The notes beneath the pieces are model-generated. The model was not told where the DNA came from and did no database searches. It saw only the letters and a program-made list of their open reading frames with translations. The position numbers were made by a program, and so were the translations under genes. A stretch of 64,000 nucleotides of DNA from Magicicada septendecula (Eukaryota > Arthropoda > Insecta > Hemiptera > Cicadidae). Of the stretch, positions 12,419 to 21,935 are shown one piece after another. Location: contig CM068370.1 in NCBI GenBank assembly GCA_034769895.1, positions 43,512,844 to 43,576,843 on the forward strand, given 5' to 3'. How positions within the stretch are numbered: position 1 is the first letter of the stretch; each line of letters opens with the position of its first letter.

Positions 12419-12925
12419 TTACCATTCATCGACTTTATACATTTTACGTTTTGGTATATTAATTCGATCGTCGTCTTTGTCGGATGATGATGACTCGGTG
12501 TCGTCGCGTTTTCTGTTCGATGCGGCTGCAGCAAGCGAGAACATCATGTCCTCGAGACGGTTTTCTTGAACTCGGGGACGTCGATCGTATCGTTCAATGG
12601 TTAAATACTCTACATTCATGTCTAAAGAGATGCCGTTGCGTGTAATCTTGAAGCCGCTAACTTTCAGAAAGGCGGCAGCATGAAAGTAATCCGGAATAAT
12701 CAGACGTTTCCACTTTGCTGCCGTCAAAGTTTTGCCATATTTAGCTTCAAATATTTGAGCTGTAATCTTTGCCGGAATATGTTGAGTCGTATTAATACGA
12801 GCACCATACGCACTAGCCACTAGACCATTCTTTTCCTGCTTCGTCCCAGTAAGATACTTCTCACGCATATTCTGTACTGCAGTCTTCGGATCGACGTCAA
12901 ATCGTTGAAGAGCTTCGGTACACAA
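12419..12925 (-). CDS. Unrecognised ORF, 168 codons, charged C-terminus
   Basis: The cleanest non-LINE ORF in the window. I do not recognise it. The protein has a basic, mixed-composition body (KYLTGTKQEKNGLVASAYG, then IIPDYFHAAAFLKVSGFKI) and a low-complexity acidic tail rich in S, D, K and R (DDTESSSSDKDDD) ending in KMYKVDEW. There is no signal peptide or membrane segment. Codon and base composition are more balanced than the AT-rich surroundings, which suggests a recently mobile or transferred sequence. It overlaps the start of the endonuclease-like frame to its right, and its 5' end may lie in that frame. It could be a fragment of a large DNA transposon or an old viral gene; I cannot tell which. 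Confidence 0.45.
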   Translation of the reverse strand: MCTEALQRFDVDPKTAVQNMREKYLTGTKQEKNGLVASAYGARINTTQHIPAKITAQIFEAKYGKTLTAAKWKRLIIPDYFHAAAFLKVSGFKITRNGISLDMNVEYLTIERYDRRPRVQENRLEDMMFSLAAAASNRKRDDTESSSSDKDDDRINIPKRKMYKVDEW

Positions 12926-12934
12926 GTGAAACCG

Positions 12935-13085
12935 CCCAAGTGTACTGGTTCCTCATCATCGTCCATCCAAGTTTCAGAGAAAGCAATAATGTTGCTTTTC
13001 TGTAAAACTGGCTCGCTCATTATGTCGTCTTTATGAGCCTTGAAACTATGTACATTCAAGTACGATATCACCGGCAACGTCGATT
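12935..13085 (-). pseudogene. Fragment like the start of an APE/EEP-type endonuclease domain
   Basis: The minus-strand frame reads SYLNVHSFKAHKDDI, then NIIAFSETWMDDDEEP and GGFTCV. This is the N-terminal pattern of the endonuclease/exonuclease/phosphatase fold found in LINEs and some Helitrons: an N with K or H near the start, then the E of xETW. Only about 45 residues are present, and the frame then runs into the unrelated ORF at 12419-12925. No GDFN box or catalytic H follows. It is a broken or fused fragment. LINE versus Helitron origin is not decided. Confidence 0.5.
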
Positions 13086-13540
13086 TAAACTAAAGTCTAT
13101 AGCTTTGTCGACAACAGTCTTCGCTCAGTTATTTCTATATATCGTACGCGCATAAGTCGCTTTATTCTAGCTTCGACATTTTTGCATTCCTCATACTGTT
13201 CGCTAAAAGAGCTGCTACAAAATTATCATCAAAGTTCCGCGCTCAACGCAACCCCTACTGTACAGCATAACGTCACCCTGCCTCTGACTCATCCATTGCA
13301 TTTATACTCGATAAAAGATTATCACTAAAGTTTCGCTCTAAGCGACACCCGTATTAGGCAGACAACGTTACCGAAAAGACAAACTTTTTCAATGTTAAAT
13401 ATTGTAAACATTAACCGGTTTTTGTGAAACAAAATTTTTATTTATTTGTTTTGTTAGGCTATATTTATTACTTCAACATCCCTATTACTATGTCCGTCTC
13501 GCGTCGGCTCACTTTACTTTTTGTCTTTTTTTGAGTTAAA
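13086..13540. other. Non-coding, with a diverged ~115-bp direct repeat
   Basis: TTATCATCAAAGTTCCGCGCTC (near 13224) and TTATCACTAAAGTTTCGCTCT (near 13319) head two related stretches that both continue into ACC/ACG-containing sequence. Otherwise nothing was recognised. Confidence 0.4.
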
Positions 13541-13849
13541 TAATTTCAATAATTATTATAATCCTTATCCAGGCTGTAAGGCCGTGGTTTTCCAAAATCT
13601 TCATGCTGATAGATGCTAATCGCTTGGTTGGAGGTTTCGGCCTCACCTCTGAAGGCCATCTTCAGGAAAGGACTTTAAAAACTGACACGACGTACGTTAG
13701 TACTGTGGCTAAGGCCAGCGTCTGATTAACCGATTCACTTCTATCAGCATGAAGATTTGGAAGACGGCGGCATTACAGCCCGGATAAGCATTTTAATAAT
13801 TTTGACGCCGAGCCGTGGAAGCCTAAGAAACAGACTAATTTCAGTAATT
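13541..13849 (-). mobile_element. Foldback element A with hammerhead-like core and 14-bp flanking repeat
   Basis: TAATTTCAATAATT at 13541-13554 and TAATTTCAGTAATT at 13836-13849 (13 of 14 match) look like a target-site duplication. Inside, GGCTGTAAGGCCG on the left and GGCATTACAGCCCGG on the right, plus ATCTTCATGCTGATAGA and its complement, form inverted arms. The minus strand of the left arm has CTGAAGA (13659-13665), GGCC...GGCC and GAAA (13635-13638). The right end carries the GAGCCGTGGAAGCC tail shared with elements at 37.3 and 61.2 kb. No coding sequence. Confidence 0.65.
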
Positions 13850-13857
13850 GTTTGATT

Positions 13858-14380
13858 CTTCAAGTTTGTGATTTTAATTATCTGGGCTATAACATTTCAT
13901 ACAACGTTGATGCCGATTGGGTTAATAAACAATCAAAGTTTAGATCCATCTGTGGGACAATTCATAGAAATTTTTACGAAATAAAACTCGAAAGGAAACC
14001 CGTATGAAATTTTATAAAACAGTAGCTGTTCCGACATTCCTTTACGCAAGTGAGACATGGACCCTCAGTAAAGGGGAAGAAAAGAAATTTCAGGCTGCCG
14101 AAATGAGATTTCTGAGAAGTGTCCAAGGATTCTCCCTTCCGGATAGGAGGAGAAACATAGACATTAGACAAGACATAAAGATCCAGTCCCTAAATGAGAC
14201 GATTAAGGAGTATAAGAGGAGATGGTGTGGACATGTGGCCCGAATGCCAGATACCAGATTGCCAGTGGCAGCTCTCAAGTACAAGCCGAGTGGACGGAGG
14301 GATGTTGGTAGACCGAGGAGGAGATGGGTTCCGGAACAGCCAACTAGGGCCTAATCCCTGTAGTGAAGATGATGATGATG
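13858..14380 (+). pseudogene. LINE 3' fragment (RTE-like)
   Basis: Starts in one frame with FNYLGYNISYN and FRSICGTIHRN, shifts frame near 14000, then continues as KFYKTVAVPTFLYASETWTL, AAEMRFLRSVQGF, DIRQDIKIQSL, WCGHVARMPDTRLP and GRRDVGRPRRRW. This is the post-palm region of an RTE-like LINE. It ends in GAAGATGATGATGATG at ~14366. The copy is 5'-truncated and frameshifted. The same subfamily is present twice at 49.48-50.1 kb. Confidence 0.87.
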
Positions 14381-14593
14381 TTCGATTGTTAATCTGTCTC
14401 TGGTACTAAAAGAACAAACACGCCATGTTTTATTTCACTCATTGCCCTTAATGTAGAGCATGTATGAAATTTTCCACAATAAAACGGGTGGTGATAATCG
14501 CTTGCAACAGCACTTTAATCGACAAGCAAAAAATGTAAACTATTTTAATAAGTTCTTAATTTTGTAGTGACCGTCAATCAATGAATGTTAACG

Positions 14594-15328
14594 ATGAAGG
14601 CTTTGCGAGGATCGGTCAAAAAAGTATAACACAAATTTTAAATTATTTGTGTCGAGTTTCGACAATATTTATGGTCATCATCAGGACCTGTGTATGGATA
14701 CAAGAAAAAAGTATATCAAACACAACAGATACATTAGTTGAGTGAATGTGTTTGTGTATGTTATTGTGGGCGTATGTGTGAAGGAGTTGAAACAGTGTGT
14801 TTTACATCATTAAAAAAATTGCATTATTATATATTGTTTTCTTTAATTACATAAAAAAAAATTATAATACCACAGACCATAATTTATACACTATTACAAT
14901 ATAAAATCAGTAATCAACAATTATATATTAGACTTGGTAAATGTACAAATAATGGTAATGTACAAAGACCATTAAGGAACTTTTATATTATCAGTAATTT
15001 AAATTGTAATAGTGTATAAATTATGGACTGTGGTATTACAATTTGCTCAATGTTTTTAAGAAAAACAATATTTAATAATGCAATTATTTTGATGATGTAA
15101 AACAAACATCCTGTAAAGAAGCTGAAACATCCGTCACACATAGGCTCACACACACGCGCATACTCACATACACAAACACATTCACTCAACTAATTTATTT
15201 GTTGTGTTTTATATTTTCCCATGTATCCGTACACAGGCCCTGATGATGACTACAAATATAGTTTGAAACGTCGACACCAATAATTCAAAATTTGTGTTAT
15301 ACTTGACCAATACTCGTAAACCCTTCAT
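14594..15328. mobile_element. Foldback element B, 735 bp, opposed hammerhead-like cores
   Basis: Two inverted arms, 14594-14901 and 15003-15328, run ATGAAGG...CTATTACAAT and its complement, with a ~100-bp spacer. Both arms carry a hammerhead-like core: CTGATGA at 15240-15246 with GAAA at 15265-15268 (plus), and the same at 14684-14678 and 14660-14657 (minus). The plus core is followed by CGTC, giving a self-complementary ACGU and a C at the expected cleavage position. The minus core has lost the G there. No coding sequence; the arms contain GT/CA-rich stretches. Confidence 0.75.
15236..15280 (+). ncRNA. Hammerhead-like ribozyme motif (foldback B, right arm)
   Basis: CTGATGA, then helix II ACTA...TAGT, then GAAA and ACGU|C. 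The closing pairs of helix II next to the core are weak (T-T, G-T), so activity is uncertain. Confidence 0.45.
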
Positions 15329-15342
15329 ACTTAAAAATAATT

Positions 15343-15908
15343 TATATTTTATAATGACTTTACCTCAAGATGTTTTCTCCCTATTTGGAACATGTTTCGG
15401 GAAGCGTTGTGTTCCCATCTTCAGCCTTCCGAATTTTGAGCCTTGTGAGGTATTTATGTGTTGGCTGGTTGTTGCTTTAGTTTCCTGTTGGTTTCTGGTG
15501 CTTTAAATTGGTTTTATTGTGGTGTATATATTAGTATTTTGTGTATTTTCTATGTTGAGTGCTTTGAAAATTGTGTCATGTTTTGTACTGATTTGTATTT
15601 ATTCAGGTATTAGTTTGTTTTGTGTTTTATGTTTGTATATTTGTAAATTGTGTACTTGTTTTATTTGTATATTTTGTGTATTTTCAACATAGAAAATACA
15701 CAAAATACTAATACATACACCACAATCACACACAATAATACCAATTTAAAGCACCAGAGACCAACAGGAAACCAAAGCAACAACCAGCCCACACATAAAT
15801 ACCTCACAAGGCTTAAAATTCGGAAGGCTGAAGATGGGAACACAAGCCTTCCCGAAACATGTTCCAAATAGGGAGAAAACATCTTGAGGTAAACCCATTA
15901 TAAAATAT
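15343..15908. mobile_element. Foldback element C, 566 bp, opposed hammerhead-like cores
   Basis: Arms 15343-15557 and 15683-15908 are inverted copies (TATATTTTATAATG...CTATGTTGA). The 125-bp spacer continues the left arm and matches the single-arm relative at 59.1-59.45 kb. Each arm has CTGAAGA, GGGAA...TTCCC and GAAACATGTT: plus at 15828-15834/15854-15857, minus at 15424-15418/15398-15395. It directly follows foldback B. Open frames across the arms only reflect the repeat. Confidence 0.8.
15826..15866 (+). ncRNA. Hammerhead-like ribozyme motif (foldback C, right arm)
   Basis: CTGAAGA box, 5-bp helix II GGGAA/TTCCC, GAAA, then ACATGT, which is self-complementary and would give U16.1 then U at the cleavage position. 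The CTGAAGA box differs from the canonical CTGATGA at one base, which may lower activity. Confidence 0.5.
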
Positions 15909-16870
15909 ATATATTATACATCAAGAAATGAACTGTAGCAGAAAGTGTTTGAATTAAAAATAATTTTAATAATATTACGGTGTTGCATAAAAATATAAAG
16001 TAAGGAAAATCTAGCAACAATTATTCAGCGATAAATTAATTATATCGGAAGACACATGAAGCCACAAAGAAGACCAATCTTTTCGTTTGGATGACGTTTT
16101 TACTGAGCGGCAAAAACTTATTAGTTAGAAATTTATCGCCGAAAGACGAAGCTAGCACATGCTCGGACAAGCTAGCTAGCTAGTGTTTGCTGGGGCACAG
16201 AGATAACAGTACAAATACAGGATACATCTCACCGAATGCGCAAATATGCGAACATGTTTTCTAGAGCGTGTACACCTTGTAACAAGTACTTCATATTATA
16301 TTCTTGTGTATATTACATATCGTATACACTATATAACTGCACGAGTTTCAATAAGCGTTTTTTTTAATTTCCCAGACGCGAGATCCGTATGATAAGTATG
16401 CAGGCATTCTATTTGCTATTATGTACTACATGCTAAACTATATTCTTCCCTCAACGTTAGTCCAAACATTACTAGACATTGTTATTAAAATGTAAAGGTC
16501 GCTCCTACTATATATTCTACGTCAAAATATCATTGCTTTCTTTTTGTACCATTTATTATATAAATGTAATTTCCAAAATAAATCGTGATTATCTTCAGTC
16601 TAAACCGCAACTTTTTAATGTATTATTTAATTCATTCTTAAGTATTTTAATACTATTAAATTCAGTAAATGATACCTATAATAAGTAACAACTGATGAAA
16701 AAATTAATTATAGGCTAAACATTATCAGAAACGTACCCTCTCGGTCGTCGCCGCAGTTACTAAAAATATACAAACCAATTATCCAAACTATATCATAAAG
16801 GTTATATCCTATAAAGGGAGACTGCGAACATCAAGTAGCAGAATCGCCTCCACATCAGTGTACTAGTGGA
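15909..16870. other. AT-rich stretch, nothing recognised
   Basis: No coding sequence or repeat beyond short AT runs and a GCTAGCTAGCTAG word near 16170. Confidence 0.5.
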
Positions 16871-16871
16871 G

Positions 16872-16976
16872 TCTTCTTCTTCTTCTTCTTCTTCTTCTTC
16901 TTCTTCTTCTTCTTCTTCTTCTTCTTCTTCTTCTTCTTCTTCTCTTCCTCCTCCTCCTCCTCCTCCTCCTCCTCCT
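16872..16976. repeat. Compound (CTT)n(CCT)n microsatellite
   Basis: About 24 CTT units to ~16943, then about 10 CCT units to 16976. The plus strand is pure pyrimidine, so mirror-repeat (H-DNA) potential is high. Confidence 0.97.
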
Positions 16977-16979
16977 TAA

Positions 16980-18425
16980 GGATTAGGTTATATAAACCTT
17001 TATCGGTACCCATCTCATCCTCAGACGACCCAAGACTTTAATTTTATTTAAAATGTTTTTACATCATCTTGTTGAACAGATAAATGACACAACTGGCTTC
17101 ATTGACTTGAAGTCACTGAAAGTTAGCTAGTCTTCAATGGTGTAAGAGCTTGCGCATGTTTTTGTACTTTTTCCTAACGTAATATCGGTTGTCCGTTGTG
17201 AGAATTCTTCAACAGTTTGAGGGACATTTTTCATTATACAACTCTGTTGAATTGAAAAGTTTAATTTTTTCTTTGGCACTTGTATAAAAGTTACATTACG
17301 AAAATGTAATGAATCACTTACAGTTCACGAATTAAATATTTATTTTACGAGTAGTAGACACATTAGTGAAAATTCAAAATCCACCATTCCATTCCAATCT
17401 TGAAACTGTAGGTATTCATCTTTCATTTGAAATAATAAGGTTTTATCGGAGTCACCATTTCGGTCGTGGCTTAGGACTTTATAATGGTAGAAACACTGAA
17501 AGTCCTCGCCCGGAGCATGACAGGTAGCAGTTCAGCAAGTAAGAACGACATAGTTGGAATTACAGTAATAATCTGAAATTTTTCTTGTTGGTGATTTCGA
17601 ATATATCGACTCCATCACAATATTCATCAGTTTCCTTGAAATATACCATTTTCATAATTTGATCACGGGACACTTGGTAATGTAAAGGCAGTGGCAGGGA
17701 ACAAAGAATGAAAGTTTCATTATTACAGCACAGTACATTGATGGAAGACTATGTTTGCTGCCGTTTAAAGCACAGCGTTAATATCAAAGAGGCGTGTTGT
17801 TGATCTGGAAAACTATTTTTTGGCAAGAAAACTTACATTATATATGTTTTTTGGTTGGCTTTTGGCTATCAAAATCAACAATTTAACAGAGTTCTTTTTT
17901 AGTCAATCTCAGAAAGTTATTATTTACGTTGGATCTACTTTATCTGATGACTCGTAATTTACTTTCTACACAAATAGAAATAAAAACAGAATAAACTGAT
18001 ACATTATTTTCTATTAATTGCAATTTTTGTGATAGGTTTGGTTTCTGAATTGCGTTTATCTATCAGTTAATCTTAGTCGTCATAAATGCCAATTAATTGG
18101 TAACGCATAACGGCTTGATTTTACTTGTGATTCATTTCAGTGTTTTTTTTTTTAACCATAAAACCGTCATCAAACTGCTAATTATGATTTATCAACACTT
18201 AATACACACCGAAAGATACAAAAACTTAGTACATATATTGTTACAATACATTTTTATACACATTTATAAAAACGACTGCTTTATGGCTGTATTCTTAAAT
18301 TAAAATTAGAAGTTCCTTCTTTGTTTCAAGAAAATTCTAGAAACTACTTTCAAGTAAAACTTTTAGATAGCTTTGTAAGATAACAGGGTATCTTGCTTTT
18401 TAAGTAGTAGCTAAATTTGCATTGC
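16980..18425. other. Gene-free stretch, nothing recognised
   Basis: Short ORFs only, with no family resemblance and no tandem repeats. Confidence 0.5.
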
Positions 18426-18429
18426 GCAA

Positions 18430-18463
18430 TCAACTTATATAGTTTGCAAACTATATAAGTTGA
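18430..18463. repeat. 34-nt perfect palindrome
   Basis: TCAACTTATATAGTTTG is followed at once by its exact complement with no spacer. It is preceded by a 10-nt palindrome, ATTGCGCAAT (18421-18430). Confidence 0.95.
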
Positions 18464-18469
18464 GAAAAA

Positions 18470-20317
18470 TTGTTGTTCAGTTTAATAACAAACCTTTTCT
18501 AACAGTTCAATTTTATATGTAAATGACAACGCTTATTATGTTTAGAAATATGCTGTTCAAAGTGCAAAATTGTCCTGTTCTGTTGAGTTTATAACAGTAC
18601 CCAACTGTGAGTGTAGAATGTTTAGAAAAACTTATTGCTAATGACGCTTCAAAATAAACTGACTGGATTACAAATCCTTAAACATGAACTTACTAGAAAA
18701 AATGGGCTTTATTAAATACATTGTGCTGAATGTGATGATATTTATTGGACAATGTGGCCGTGCTCTGAAATATTTCTGAACTTTATGTTCAAGCGAATTT
18801 GAATAATCCAGCCAAATCACATATAATTACTTAAAACAAAACCACTTTTAGGCAAAAAAACATTATACTACTACACAACATACAAAAAGATAAAAATAAT
18901 GGATTTATTGGAAATTTTAGAAATCAGAAAAGCAATTACAAATAACAAGAATGTAACAAACAACAGAATTCTTTGTATCTCCTTTATTAAAAGCTGTTAT
19001 TTAGTTTAGTTAAATTTTAGAATTAGCATTTCTATTATATTTAGCTTTTACAGTCATTTGACCTTCCCTATACTAGCTCTTGTACTCCCTCTTTCATACA
19101 CACCCCACGCATATGTGCATATATACACCCTTAACACATGTTCACCCTCCCAATATTCTTAGTATTTCGTTGTTCTTATCAGCTCTTTGAGAATAGCCTA
19201 ATAGGCTGAAACAAATATCAGAGGTTAAGAATAAATTGTGAAACTACCAAGGGTTTGTGTGTTCGTTAAAATCTTTGTAGTAATACAATTTGTAGCCCAA
19301 CGAGTCTTCAATCTCAAATATAAAATTGTATTTGTACACTAGTTAGGTCTAATTATATAGTTTTATGTAAATATTATATTATATAATATTTTGTAAATTC
19401 TAATTATAATGTACACAGGTCCTAAGACATAGATTAGGATAAACAATGTAATAATAAACGACTCTTTGTGCTTCCCGGACAGCGTGGGAGAGCGAGGTAG
19501 GCTTATACAAGGAATGCAGTGTAGCCAACATTACGCTTCAGTTTCTCGTTATTTTCTTAAGTACTCATTTCGGTCTCATTAGGTCTAATGGTAGGAACTC
19601 ATTTACATTTTTACATGCCGATTCGACCTGTGGAAATGGAAAATGCAATTTAAATTTATTTGCATCTACAGGCTAATGTTGGACCAAAGTAGAATGGGAT
19701 TTTTTTTATCAAATATGGTTAAAGATAAAAGTTAGTAGAATTTTTTTGTTGAACTGAAAAGTTCGATCTATTTGTTGAACTTTAAGAAGTCATCTTGTAA
19801 TAATTATCTATTCAAAAGAGAGCTAATCAATTTAGGCTTGTGGGCTATGTAAGTTTTACAGTAAGTGAATAATATGTTGGCTCAAACCTTTAAAGTCCGG
19901 AGCTTTAAAACTATTGTATCCTAAATAATAAAGTTGATCTACACTTTTAGGATAAGTAAAATTCCTGAAACAACAAAAATAAAGGAAAATACTAGATAAA
20001 TAACAAAATTGAAACTTTATATAAGATAATAAACGAAGTGTATGGTACTACCTGACCTATTGTTAATGTTAAGTTACACTATATGTTGATGGGAGTGCAA
20101 ACATTTTCGTAGTAAGAACGATTGACTAAAAGAACAAAAGTATGTACGATACAAACGGAAGATAAAGGTAAATATACTGATTGCAAGACTCGTGAAGTAC
20201 ACATGTCCTCTGCATCAATAAACTCAATACTAAATTTCATAGAAAGATGAAGCTGGATAAGTACACACTGAGCTTAAAGTATGACATTAAGGAATATTGA
20301 TGACATTATAAGCTGAA
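18470..20317. other. AT-rich stretch with one degenerate hammerhead-like trace
   Basis: No coding sequence. At ~19184-19215 the plus strand has AGCCTAATAGGCTGAAACAA, a hairpin followed by GAAAC as in the hammerhead-like motifs elsewhere, but the CTGATGA box is not intact. Confidence 0.4.
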
Positions 20318-20388
20318 GAGAGAATTATATTCAATTAATTTGAAATTATACCTTAATTTGATCCGTCAGGCGATCTTGTAGTTAAATA

Positions 20389-20433
20389 TTCCACTACATG
20401 TTTCGGGAATTAAATTCCCATCATCAGGTAAAA
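20389..20433 (-). ncRNA. Hammerhead-like ribozyme motif at the 3' side of PLE 1
   Basis: Minus strand: CTGATGA (20427-20421), helix II GGGAA..TTCCC, GAAA (20404-20401), helix III as self-complementary ACATGT (20401-20396), then A at the cleavage position. Helix I pairs TTTTAC (20433-20428) with GTGGAA (20394-20389): six pairs, two of them G-U. All parts of a type I hammerhead with a short helix III are present. It lies about 160 bases downstream of the endonuclease frame. Confidence 0.72.
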
Positions 20434-20591
20434 CTTCCTCTTCCAAATATATAGGAGTCGTCGGTGAAATGATTAAAAAACACATACACACACTAACGAA
20501 TAAAACAAACACAACTGTTACGAATGACATAATTAAAACACCGTACACACACAGCTAACGAAGACAGTGCGCACTGCCTGACAGTCACATA

Positions 20592-20965
20592 TCATCTGGG
20601 CTGATTGCAAAGTTCACCGTTTATCTTTAATACGGTATCATACAACGTGTTCGATCTAAATGAAAGCTGGTCGTTGAGCAATCTTTCTTTATGTATTTTA
20701 GATGCTTTATAAATTTCGAATTCTTCCAACCCATCTATCAAACGACCTTTGTTAGTGACATGCATGGGTACCATATTCTCCGCAAACCCATTGTAGTTGT
20801 GATTTTCATTAGTTAAATGTAAAGAAAATTTTGACTTGGCTGATGTGATGTCCTTTTTTAGTAAATGTTCTTTATATCTGTCAATTAATCTCCTCCCCGT
20901 TTGGCCGATGTAAAACTTGTCACAATCATCACATAGCAATTAATATATGCCTGAGCAATTTTCTA
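20592..20965 (-). pseudogene. PLE 1 GIY-YIG endonuclease domain, remnant
   Basis: The minus-strand protein has GIY, a stop codon (TAA), then LLCDDCDKFYIGQTGRRLIDR, followed by a helical region with LHLTNENHNYNGF and a tail with KERLLNDQLSF. The paired GIY and YIG boxes, the C-x2-C between them and the R of GRRL are the Penelope type of GIY-YIG nuclease, which nicks target DNA during retrotransposition. The stop between GIY and LLC, and a frameshift from the RT frame, show it is dead. The second PLE at 60.6 kb has the same domain. Confidence 0.88.
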
Positions 20966-20969
20966 TGAC

Positions 20970-21372
20970 TTTAGGAGATCTTTACCTGAAAATATTTTTT
21001 AAATTATTAACAGTTCTGAATGAAACATTGATATTTAATTTCTTGAACTCGTTTTTAATTACATTGGGAAGCACATTAGTAAATTCGGCTGACACAAATT
21101 GCACTTTATCTCTGTCATTTTTTATCTTATTCTGCTTATACTTATGTTTCCGAATCAAATTATCTACCATATCACTTGTGTAACCATTTTTTATGGCTAT
21201 GTATTTGATAATTTTAACCTCATTCCGATAGTCTTCACGGCTTAAAGGTACAGTCATCAGTCTATGCACTAATGCATTAAACGGCGATATTTTGTGTGTG
21301 TGTGGATGAAACGAATTAGCATGTATAGTTAAGTCTGTGGTAGTTGGCTTACCACAGATTAATTTCAAATTA
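20970..21372 (-). pseudogene. PLE 1 reverse transcriptase, C-terminal part
   Basis: The minus-strand frame has ICGKPTTTDLTIHANSFHP, HKISPFNALVHRL, MTVPLSREDYRNEV and YIAIKNGYTSDMVDNLI. This is the segment after the catalytic YxDD of Penelope reverse transcriptases, where the KPTxTD and HPxxHK words are well conserved. The palm domain is missing, and the frame begins without a proper ATG at the truncation point near 21370. The downstream link to the endonuclease is shortened and out of frame. Confidence 0.88.
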
Positions 21373-21422
21373 ATTGAATCTTATAAGCGATCTGGAGACC
21401 ATTTATATGAGAGAATTATATT

Positions 21423-21935
21423 ATCTATTCACATACATGCACGCTCTCCCCCCCCCCCACACACACATACGTATACACGCCTAAACAGACAATATACTGT
21501 GTTTTCTTGCTTCATCCGGCTGGACCTTTCATTCTACACCCTGCTGCCACAGTCCTTACTTTTCGTCGACCTGATTACTTCCATCTTGTCCAAAGTCTTC
21601 CCTAGAACTAGTTCTCTGTGGTTTCCATTGCACGATTTTCTGATAATGTCGATGTTATCTCCTTTCTATTTACACGTCCTAAGTGCTTGTGAAGTAATCG
21701 CTTTTATTCTCCTTTTTTCATTTACCTCCTTTTTATTTACTCCTATAAAAATTTCTTCATTTTCTTCCGTAAGTCATATACTCTAAATATTATTTTGTAT
21801 GCATTATTTGTATTTTGTATACATTTGTACAGATAAACAATAGAGTACTTGATTACACTAAAAATGATGTTGGATAAGAAATTCTAATGGAAAAAGTGGA
21901 ATTCACTTGACAATGTAACGGTGCAAGTTCTGAAG
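21423..21935. other. Non-coding; part shared with 26.35 kb
   Basis: AAATTCTAATGGAAAAAGTGGAATTC at 21880-21905 resembles AAATTCTAATGATAAAAGTGGAATTC at 26389-26414, a dispersed repeat of unknown type. A C run lies at 21451-21458. Confidence 0.45.

Larger units (their letters stand above)
20332..21408 (-). mobile_element. Penelope-like element (PLE 1), 5'-truncated, 14-bp flanking repeat
   Basis: A 14-bp direct repeat GAGAGAATTATATT lies at 20318-20331 and 21409-21422, a likely target-site duplication. The element starts at the left with TCAATTAATTTGAAATT (20331-20347), and the exact complement lies at 21361-21377 near its right end, so it carries 17-bp inverted ends. Inside, on the minus strand, are the end of the reverse transcriptase, a GIY-YIG endonuclease and a hammerhead-like motif, in that order. 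This layout fits Penelope-like retroelements. The copy is inactive: most of the RT is missing and the remainder has stops and a frameshift. Confidence 0.85.

Noticed and set aside
21337..21786. 149-codon plus-strand ORF across the right end of PLE 1
   Set aside because: It begins antisense to the reverse transcriptase remnant and continues into C+T-rich DNA, with no family resemblance.
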